Source: CAVPTL01 sp963727235 (GTDB lineage: Bacteria > Actinomycetota > Thermoleophilia > Gaiellales > JAICJC01). From it: a DNA stretch of 64,000 nt. Location: NCBI GenBank assembly GCA_963727235.1, contig CAVSFZ010000008.1:1-64000 (forward strand), given 5' to 3'. Each line of letters starts with the position of its first letter. Position 1 is the stretch's first letter. Below the pieces are notes generated by a model. The model ran no database searches. It was given only the letters and a program-made list of their open reading frames with translations, and was not told the origin of the DNA. The translations under genes and the position numbers were made by a program. This document shows, one piece after another, positions 58,722 through 64,000 of this stretch.

Positions 58722-59185
58722 GTCACCTCGTGGGAGGTGCAATCGCTGCACACTCCCGAGATCGGGAAGTGCGTAAACCGCGCCTCGTACCCGAACCGCT
58801 CGCGGATCTCCCGTCGGATCGGCTCGAGCTGCTCAGCCGGGGCCTCCAATACCGCCCCGCAGCGCACGCATGCCACGTACTCGCGCTCACCACCGGCGGC
58901 GATCGCATACCGCCCGGGGCCGTGGCCGAGATGCACGTGCCGCACCAGCCCCAGCCCTTCGAGTGTCTCGAGGTTTCGGTAGACGACCGAGACGTCCATC
59001 ACCGTGACCTCCCCTCCGAGGCCATCGGCGAGCTCCTCCGCTGTCACCAGCCGGTTGGCCGACAGCAGCTCTTGGAGCAGGATGCGGCGCGGCGCCGACA
59101 CCCGCAATCCGCCGGCGCGCAAAACATCGAACGCCTCGTCCAGGGTGTCGAAGACGGGGGTGGGAGTGGCCGAGGCCTGGGTCAC
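58718..59185 (-). CDS. Fur family regulator, probably nickel-responsive (Nur-like)
   Basis: The 155-residue protein has the Fur winged helix (RVSAPRRILLQELLSANRLV, then VMDVSVVYRNLETLEGLGLV) and the metal region RHVHLGHGPGRYAIAAGGER, VACVRCGAVLEAP and GVCSDCTSHE. The two C-x2-C pairs form the structural zinc site. It is co-transcribed with a nickel/cobalt permease, so Nur-type repression of nickel uptake is the likely role; Zur or Fur roles are not excluded. A 15-base operator-like palindrome lies 20 bases upstream. Confidence 0.88.
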   Translation of the reverse strand: MTQASATPTPVFDTLDEAFDVLRAGGLRVSAPRRILLQELLSANRLVTAEELADGLGGEVTVMDVSVVYRNLETLEGLGLVRHVHLGHGPGRYAIAAGGEREYVACVRCGAVLEAPAEQLEPIRREIRERFGYEARFTHFPISGVCSDCTSHEVT

Positions 59186-59204
59186 GCTCCGACAGTTCCA
59201 TACA

Positions 59205-59219
59205 TGCGACCGAGTCGCA
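59205..59219. promoter_or_regulatory. candidate Fur-family operator
   Basis: TGCGACCGAGTCGCA is a perfect 6-3-6 inverted repeat 20 bases before the Fur-family GTG. Fur-superfamily operators (Fur, Zur, Nur) are short A/T- or G/C-varied inverted repeats in this place, so it is probably autoregulatory. Confidence 0.6.
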
Positions 59220-59237
59220 ATAACGGGGTGCTCAGGA

Positions 59238-59444
59238 TTACCGTGACGGTGGGGCGACGGTCGTGCGGCTGAATGCTTCGAAGAGTTCCTCGACCTCGGC
59301 GGTTCGCGCCGCGGTGATCATGATCCGCAGTTCGTGCTTGTGCCAGGTGCAGAGGCCGGCGAGGCGGGGTATGAGGTCGGAGGGGGCGACGTAGCCAACT
59401 TGGACTGTGCCCGGTCGTTCGCACCTGGGCCAACTGCACGTCAC
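59238..59444 (-). CDS. small Cys/His protein, unknown
   Basis: The 68-residue protein has MTCSWPRCERPGTVQVGYVA and LCTWHKHELRIMITAARTAE: the pattern C-x4-C ... C-x2-H-x-H is consistent with a small zinc-binding fold. GTG 59444 follows a GAGG ribosome binding site. It lies 15 bases after the TadG-like gene on the same strand and may be co-transcribed. I do not recognise a family. Confidence 0.55.
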   Translation of the reverse strand: MTCSWPRCERPGTVQVGYVAPSDLIPRLAGLCTWHKHELRIMITAARTAEVEELFEAFSRTTVAPPSR

Positions 59445-59459
59445 GGTGTCACCTCGCTC

Positions 59460-60431
59460 CTACTCGGTCAGGGAGACGGAGTTGCCGTAGTTGGTGACAT
59501 AGCCGCCGGGAGGCGCGCTGGAGGGATTATTGGAGTCGTATCCGGTGAACGTGCCGTCGATCACCTTGCCGCCGTTCCCCGAGCACGAGCCCGGCCCGAT
59601 GCCGCCGGAGCAGCCGGAGATAGAGAAATAGACAAACGCCACAACCGTGGCCTGGGCGTTGGTGCCGTTGCCGAAAGGATCCTGCACGACCGGAACCACG
59701 ACTGTGACCGGCCACGACATGGTGTCCCAAGGCGCCTGGCTGAGGTTCACACCCGGCTGTGGGCCGTTGCCGGTCTTGGATTTTGTGATGCACGAGCCGA
59801 TCTGGAGGGTGCCGGTCTGGATCGTGCCGTGCATGATGCCGTCGAGCTGAGCTTCGCCTGAGCCGGCGGTGGCGTAGGTGCAGGCGGTGCCGGCCGTCAC
59901 GCCGGAGGCGGGAAGCTGGATTGCTCCGGCGTTCGAGGACGATGTCCCACAGCTGCCGCCGTAGATCGAGGCTGTGGTACCGACCTGGACGCATTCGGCT
60001 GCGACCGCGAACGGCACCACGCCGTCGGTGATCGAGTGGATGCTCTGAATGGTCGCCACAGCCGTGGCGCTGACGTGGACGGTGTTGATGCCGAAGATCT
60101 TGGCGAAGTACGTGGGCGCGTCGTAGTCCACCGTGACCTTCACCGAATCTCCAGGCACCGTGTTGGTGACCAGCGAGTAGGCTCCTGTCTCGCCGGGCTT
60201 TGAGTTCTTACCAAAATACGAGGCCGCGGCATTTGACCATTGACCTGTGGGAATCTGGCTGGCGCCTGCGAGTGCCGAAGCGTCTGCAACAGACTGGGCC
60301 TGGGCTTTGTCTTGATACCACGCGCCTGCATCTATCGCAAGAGCGCACATTCCGAGCACAACGAACATGAACAAACAGATTAGAGGAAGTGTTTGACCCG
60401 ACTCCCGGTGATGTTTCGTGGAGTTCACCAC
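59460..60431 (-). CDS. TadG/TadE-like surface protein, paralogue 1
   Basis: The 323-residue protein begins with a short positive segment, then RESGQTLPLICLFMFVVLGM, one membrane helix, and the Tad-like segment DAGAWYQDKAQAQSVADASA followed by LAGASQIP. The rest is a secreted domain with four or more Cys residues and ends AFVYFSISGCSGGIGPGSC and a Gly/Asn-rich tail. It shares the plan and the C-terminal motif (AFxYFxIxxC) with the 61664 gene. In Tad systems such pseudopilin-like proteins are part of pilus assembly. No ATPase or inner membrane Tad genes are in this window. Confidence 0.8.
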   Translation of the reverse strand: MVNSTKHHRESGQTLPLICLFMFVVLGMCALAIDAGAWYQDKAQAQSVADASALAGASQIPTGQWSNAAASYFGKNSKPGETGAYSLVTNTVPGDSVKVTVDYDAPTYFAKIFGINTVHVSATAVATIQSIHSITDGVVPFAVAAECVQVGTTASIYGGSCGTSSSNAGAIQLPASGVTAGTACTYATAGSGEAQLDGIMHGTIQTGTLQIGSCITKSKTGNGPQPGVNLSQAPWDTMSWPVTVVVPVVQDPFGNGTNAQATVVAFVYFSISGCSGGIGPGSCSGNGGKVIDGTFTGYDSNNPSSAPPGGYVTNYGNSVSLTE

Positions 60432-60518
60432 TCGAGTATCCGAGCGGTATCACGATGACGCAAGCCCGAAATATGTAAAGTTCAATGTGTGTGGCGCACT
60501 GCAGGACATAAATGAACT

Positions 60519-60557
60519 ACAGCACGACAACGCTCGCCTTCCGGAAAGCGTTGCTGT
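60519..60557. other. imperfect hairpin in the leader of the TadG-like gene
   Basis: The 229-base gap 60432-60660 is A+T-rich compared with the rest and carries one notable structure: ACAGCA with TGCTGT and ACGCT with AGCGT, closed over a loop that contains TTCCGGAA. It would be in the leader RNA of the gene starting at 60431. No coding region is seen in this gap. Confidence 0.4.
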
Positions 60558-60660
60558 GCCACAGATATTAGGTTAGGTCGGGTGGTGGTGTTACATCAAA
60601 TTATGTGACGTAAGTCATCACCTCGCTGAGTACTCGTGAAAACGAGAAGGGTGACTGCCG

Positions 60661-61231
60661 CTACTTCGGGCCACCGCCGTTGCCACCCTTGTTGGAGTTC
60701 GCAGGTGGGTCAGGTTGGGTTGGGTTGCCGTGTTGGTCTCCGGCGTTGCCGTGTTGGTCTCCGGCCTTTCCCTGCTGGCCGGCCTTGCTCTTTCCACCGC
60801 TCGCGGCCGTGGAGATGATCGCGCCCTTGTCGACTCCCGTTGCGGTGGTGGTGGTTGCCAGCGTCGAGATCTGGCTGCCGTGGGTGTCGGAGTTCGCGGG
60901 CGCCGGTTTGGCGGCGTTGGTGGTGGCGTGATCTTTGCCGTTGGCGGACGCTAAGGCAGAGATCGCTTTGCCCTTGTCACGCCCTTTCTCGGTCGTGGTT
61001 CTGGCCAGGTTGGACACTGTTCCACCGTGGTTGGCGGGGTGGCTGGGCTTTGAGGCGGAGTGGTCGCTGCTTTCCTGGAGTGATTCCGAGGCGTTGCAGT
61101 ACTGCGGACGCATTGTCGGACGCTGCCGCCGGCAGTCCCGAGGCGTACGCCAATCCACTGGTAGCGGCAAGCGCAGTCGCCGCAATCACGGCGACGGGTA
61201 GCCGCCTGGTGGGTGAAAGGTATGCGAGCAT
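60661..61231 (-). CDS. secreted repeat protein (frameshifted)
   Basis: From ATG 61231: a signal peptide (LPVAVIAATALAATSGLAYA), the short unit NASAVLQRLGITP, then a break near 61077 (one extra G in the run AGGAAAG) and, in the corrected frame, two tandem units: GGTVSNLARTTTEKGRDKG with KAISALASANGKDHA, and GSQISTLATTTTATGVDKG with AIISTAASGGKSKAG. Each starts after HG. The end is a Gly/Asn/Gln-rich tail. The unit HG-x2-(I/V)-S-x-L-A-x-T3-x2-G-x-D-K-G is clear. The same HG-x2-V start is seen at the very end of the sigma-factor protein to the right. Function unknown; probably an exported partner of it. Confidence 0.6.
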
Positions 61232-61253
61232 CGTCAATGACCCCTTCCGTGGG

Positions 61254-61418
61254 TTACAGAACTCCGATTACACTTGTGAGTTGGCCGCTGATCGCAGTTG
61301 AGAGCAATCCGAGTGTGACCACAACAGCGATGGTGATGACCGCAAGCACGACGGCGTATTCGGCCATCGTTTGACCGCTCTCGCAGGTGTGGTCAACGAC
61401 GCTGGTGTTGTTCGTCAT
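61254..61418 (-). CDS. Flp-type pilin
   Basis: The 54-residue gene begins MTNNTSVVDHTCESGQTMAE, then a single hydrophobic helix (YAVVLAVITIAVVVTLGLLS) and ends TAISGQLTSVIGVL. The ESG/QT-MAEY junction and the Glu five residues after the cleavage point are the Flp prepilin pattern recognised by TadV-like peptidase. A GGAGG ribosome binding site precedes the ATG. It is between the secreted repeat protein and a small membrane protein in the same direction. Confidence 0.85.
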   Translation of the reverse strand: MTNNTSVVDHTCESGQTMAEYAVVLAVITIAVVVTLGLLSTAISGQLTSVIGVL

Positions 61419-61475
61419 GGTCGCCTCCTTATAGCTAGTGGTTGGTTCGCGTCAGTGGATACTCGTTTGGCGGCG

Positions 61476-61667
61476 TTAGACGCCGGCGATTGTGCTTGCC
61501 AGCGGATCGATAATCTCGGGGCGAAGGGTGACGAGAGTGATGAACAGGATGATCAGCACGACGGCGATGACCGCGGCCCATACGAGTAACATGTCTCGCC
61601 GCACCTGGTCTCGCTGCGGCGGATCTTGGGATCGGTGACTGTCCGAATCGGGTTTGCGAGGAGTCAT
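61476..61667 (-). CDS. small membrane protein in the Tad-like locus
   Basis: The 63-residue protein has a charged N-terminus (MTPRKPDSDSHRSQDPPQRD) and one hydrophobic helix, LLVWAAVIAVVLIILFITLV, with a short C-terminus (TLRPEIIDPLASTIAGV). The ATG at 61667 overlaps the stop of the TadG-like paralogue 2 gene by four bases, so they are coupled. No family recognised. Confidence 0.6.
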   Translation of the reverse strand: MTPRKPDSDSHRSQDPPQRDQVRRDMLLVWAAVIAVVLIILFITLVTLRPEIIDPLASTIAGV

Positions 61668-62739
61668 TGTGTAAGAGCTGTTGTGTAGGCCGTGTTGTTG
61701 TTGGGGTCGTACGCGCCGCTGGTGCCGGTGGAGTCAGCGCTGTCGAGCGCAACGAACACACCGTTGACCTGCTTGCCGTCGTTGTTCTTGCAGTAGCTGG
61801 GATGGTCCGGGTCGCCGCAGCTGGTGATTACGAAATACGCAAATCCAACGACGGTCATGGGGCTGCTGGTGCCGTTTGGCCAGACGCTCTGACCTGTGGG
61901 ATTGGTGAGCACGGGGATCAGCACCAGCTGTGGACTGTTGGAGTCCTTCACCGTCGCGGGCGTGGTCGTGAAGTCGACTATCTGGTCGGCGGTCTGCCAG
62001 TTGGTGATGCGCGTGTTCAGACCCTGGGCGGTCGGCCCGCTGTTGTCCCCGGGCTTGGTTTGAAGGGATTCCCCGAGCGTGATCGGGCACACGGGCTGAT
62101 CGCCGGTGATCTCGTCTTGATACACGTTTGAGCCGCTGGGGAACGGGGCAGTTGGCGCCGGCGACGTAGGGGAGGCTGAGAGCACCGTTGTTGGCGTTGG
62201 AGGTGGTCTTGGTGTAGATCGAGTACGGCTGACCGGGGACATACGTGCCTTGCAGCACGCCCCAGGGCATGGCGTTCACGCCGTTGATGGTGGTGAACGA
62301 CTCGACCGTGGCCTGGGCGGTGGCAGTTTCGGTGACAGAGTCGAGACCGAAGATGGTGGTGAAGAACGTGTCGACGTTTCGGGTCGCCGTTGCCGGTCAC
62401 CGAGTCGTTCGTGACTTGATCGGTCGTGTTGGTGACCGTGAGAGAGTCCGACGGCAGCCCGTTCTCGGCGTACTGCTCGTTTGCCGCGTCTCGGGCCTGG
62501 GAGGTGCCGGAGGGGATCTTGGATGCTCCTGCAAGTGCGGCCGCGTCGGCGGCGTTTTGGAGTTCGCGGCGATTCACCAGCCAGTTACCGCCGTCCACAA
62601 CCAGGCCGCTGACACCGAGCAGCAACGTCAACAGCACGACCAGCAGCACCAGCGTCTGTCCGCTTTCGCTGGTGGCATGCTCGTTCCGTTTGACCCGCCA
62701 CGATCGGATCGCGGCGGCAACCCCCTCCAACACCTCCAT
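61664..62739 (-). CDS. TadG/TadE-like surface protein, paralogue 2 (two frameshifts)
   Basis: The N-terminal part has SESGQTLVLLVVLLTLLLGV, SGLVVDGGNWLVNRRELQNA and ADAAALAGASKIPSGTSQAR, the TadE/TadG plan. Frames break near 62395 and near 62145 (an extra C in a CCCC run); correcting both gives a continuous protein of about 358 residues: NAMPWGVLQGTYVPGQPYSI in the middle and the end FAYFVITSCGDPDHPSYCKN, then DSADSTGTSGAYDPNNNTAY. The same ending pattern is found in the 59460 gene. ATG 62739 is the likeliest start. The frame breaks are probably sequence errors. Confidence 0.7.
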
Positions 62740-62761
62740 GGAGGACAAGAACCGCCACGCC

Positions 62762-62820
62762 GCCAAATCCTTCGGTTCACTCCGAGAATCCCCCTTCCGG
62801 GGGACTCAGCCGAGTTTGGC
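62762..62820 (-). ncRNA. structured RNA leader candidate upstream of the TadG-like gene
   Basis: On the minus strand a three-way junction can be drawn: outer stem GCCAAA / TTTGGC, hairpin GAGTCCCCC-GGAA-GGGGGATTC with a GNRA tetraloop, and hairpin TCGG-AGTGAA-CCGA. The third pair of the long hairpin is G-U on the minus strand but A-C on the plus strand, so it is RNA from the minus strand that folds. It ends 23 bases before ATG 62739. The size and junction resemble a riboswitch, but it does not match a class I know with confidence. Confidence 0.45.
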
Positions 62821-62882
62821 ACCCATAAGCTTGCCTTAGGCCCGTGTCCTGTCGATAGATCCTTATCGCAGGAAACTCCCGA

Positions 62883-62904
62883 GATCTGTGTCTTGGGATC
62901 TGTG
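62883..62904. repeat. direct repeat GATCTGTG in the sigma gene leader
   Basis: GATCTGTG occurs at 62883-62890 and 62897-62904, 14 bases apart, just before the sigma-factor start. A GGAAAC at 62871-62876 resembles the -35 of ECF promoters. The repeat may be a binding site; the evidence is only position and spacing. Confidence 0.3.
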
Positions 62905-62912
62905 GACTTCCA

Positions 62913-64000
62913 GTGGCAGTCGATTCTCCCAGCACCACCAGCGCAGCCTCACGTCTCACCGCGCTCTATCAGGAGCATGCCGGCAGCGTGTTTGGCTTCG
63001 CCATGTACCTCACCGGACGCCGGGAGGACGCCGAGGACGTCGTCCAGCATACGTTCATCCAGGCCTTCCGAATGCTCGAGGCTGGGGACGAGCTGATGCA
63101 TCCCCGCTCGTGGCTCATGCGTGCGACCAAGAATCAGGCTCTCAACCTGATCCGCGATCGGCACGAGTTCCCGTCTGAGAACATCGTGCTGGAAGCACGC
63201 TCCACGACCGATGCCGACCGTCGCGAGGCCGAGGAACTCGCTTTTGTGCGCGCGACTCTGTGGACGCTGCCCGAAAACCAGCACCACGCGTTCGTGCTGA
63301 GACACTGGAGCGGGCTCTCCCAAAACGAGATAGCGGAGGTGCTCGCCACCTCGCCGGCAGCCGTCGAATCACTGCTGACCCGAGCCCGCAGCGCACTGGT
63401 CGAGGAACGCACCGTGACCGACGGTGAGTGCCGAAACGTGCGCACCCGCTTGGTGGAGGCCGCAGAACTCACCGCGGTGCAGGTTGCGCATGTCCGCTCC
63501 TGCCGAAGATGCCGGAAGGCCCAGAACCGGCTGGCACGTGCCGCCGGGTTCGCCGCGACGTTCGTGCTCCTGCCCCGGCCACACGTCGCTCACGCACTCG
63601 CATCCGTCATCCCGGGATTCACACCACCCGCCGCCGGCATCGCCGGACTCGGCGCGACCGGGGCTGGGAGCACCGCTGCACCCGCAGGAATCGCCTCCGC
63701 CTCAAGCTCCGCGGCAGCCGCCGCGAAAGCCACCATCACTGCCAAGGTGATCGTCGCAGCCATCACCGCGACCGCGGCGATCGCGGTCGTTCACCCCGTG
63801 AGAGCGCCGATCACCACCGCGATCCGAGACGTGGTGCCGGGGCTCTCCACCTCCCACCACCGGACGGTGTCCGACTCCGCGTCAGCACCGGGCAGCTCTG
63901 CCACAGCCGGTCACGGTAACGGCCCACCCGCCGGGCACGGAACACCGAACGCCCACGCCAACGCCAATGGGAGCACGACCATACATGGCAAAAGCGTCGG
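62913..64000 (+). CDS. ECF sigma factor fused to zinc anti-sigma-like and membrane domains (3' partial)
   Basis: The frame runs off the right edge; 362 codons are seen from GTG 62913. Sigma region 2: LYQEHAGSVFGFAMYLTGRR and EDAEDVVQHTFIQAFRML; region 4: TLPENQHHAFVLRHWSGLSQ and NEIAEVLATSPAAVESLLTR. Then a zf-HC2-like anti-sigma motif at residues 193-200, HVRSCRRC (H-x3-C-x2-C), a hydrophobic stretch (IVAAITATAAIAVVHP) that crosses the membrane, and an extracellular tail rich in Gly/Asn/His ending IHGKSV. Such fused sigma factors are self-inhibited until a signal from outside releases them. It is divergent from the Tad-like genes, which are probably its targets. Confidence 0.8.
   Translation, partial: MAVDSPSTTSAASRLTALYQEHAGSVFGFAMYLTGRREDAEDVVQHTFIQAFRMLEAGDELMHPRSWLMRATKNQALNLIRDRHEFPSENIVLEARSTTDADRREAEELAFVRATLWTLPENQHHAFVLRHWSGLSQNEIAEVLATSPAAVESLLTRARSALVEERTVTDGECRNVRTRLVEAAELTAVQVAHVRSCRRCRKAQNRLARAAGFAATFVLLPRPHVAHALASVIPGFTPPAAGIAGLGATGAGSTAAPAGIASASSSAAAAAKATITAKVIVAAITATAAIAVVHPVRAPITTAIRDVVPGLSTSHHRTVSDSASAPGSSATAGHGNGPPAGHGTPNAHANANGSTTIHGKSV

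Noticed and set aside
62740..62820. Known riboswitch identity (ydaO-yuaA c-di-AMP or GEMM c-di-GMP) for the leader.
   Set aside because: The conserved core sequences of those classes are not clearly present and the element is short; it is reported as unassigned.
1..64000. Search for toxin-antitoxin modules, prophage genes, CRISPR arrays, rRNA and restriction-modification genes.
   Set aside because: None could be supported: MazG is the pyrophosphohydrolase and not a toxin, and the AbrB-type protein at 16464 has no partner toxin gene next to it.

Overview
The window is chromosomal DNA from a high-G+C, Gram-positive-type bacterium. The gene set (LytR-CpsA-Psr protein, FtsB/DivIC-like protein next to DUF501, fused sigma/anti-sigma protein, FdxA-type ferredoxin, the chain rsmI-metG-tatD-rsmA-ispE-tRNA-glmU-prs-rplY-pth-mfd, frequent GTG starts) and the many apparently leaderless promoters (a TAnnnT box 6-10 bases before the start codon with no ribosome binding site) point to an actinobacterium. 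A deep-branching class such as Thermoleophilia is my best guess, but this is inference from gene content and not a phylogeny. Nearly all of the sequence is coding and no gap exceeds 300 bases.

Layout. 1-2 kb: end of a PucR-type regulator and three genes, all but the first carrying frameshifts. 2-13 kb: envelope glycan genes, mostly on the minus strand: a phosphodiesterase, flippase, UDP-sulfoquinovose synthase, DUF2304-GT2 and bicupin operon; divergent lysA; then a GT4 glycosyltransferase, a polysaccharide deacetylase-flippase fusion and a lipoprotein. 13-25 kb: FmdB-like zinc ribbon, LCP ligase, ROK kinase, then a tightly overlapped housekeeping run (rsmI, metG, tatD, rsmA, ispE, membrane protein, tRNA-Gln, glmU, prs, rplY, pth). 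25-37 kb: M20 peptidase, mfd, SurA-like lipoprotein, mazG, eno, pyk, FtsB-like, DUF501, PAP2 phosphatase. 37-48 kb: TlpA-CcmH-CcdA thiol/cytochrome c maturation set, ferredoxin, second phosphodiesterase, addB-addA-nth DNA repair operon. 48-59 kb: PAS/zinc ribbon protein, trxB, a large zinc-ribbon adenylyl cyclase/STAND ATPase divergent from a PilZ protein, PadR with its membrane partner, GST, and a Fur-family regulator coupled to a nickel/cobalt transporter. 59-64 kb: a Tad/Flp-like surface locus (two TadG-like proteins, a Flp pilin, a secreted repeat protein) divergent from an ECF sigma factor fused to a zinc anti-sigma-like domain and a membrane-anchored tail.

The features most worth a second look are (i) a family of six near-perfect 31-base palindromes with core GGTGCC(A/T)GGCACC, each sitting at the 3' end of a gene, three of them providing the gene's stop codon; (ii) the Tad-like locus with its fused sigma/anti-sigma protein, whose tail appears to carry the same HG-repeat as the neighbouring secreted protein; (iii) a structured RNA leader in front of the second TadG-like gene; and (iv) a sulfoquinovose glycan cluster with its own flippase. 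At least eight single-base frameshifts, mostly in short homopolymers and some in conserved genes (nth, an epimerase, TadG-like), suggest consensus errors in the assembly rather than real gene decay.
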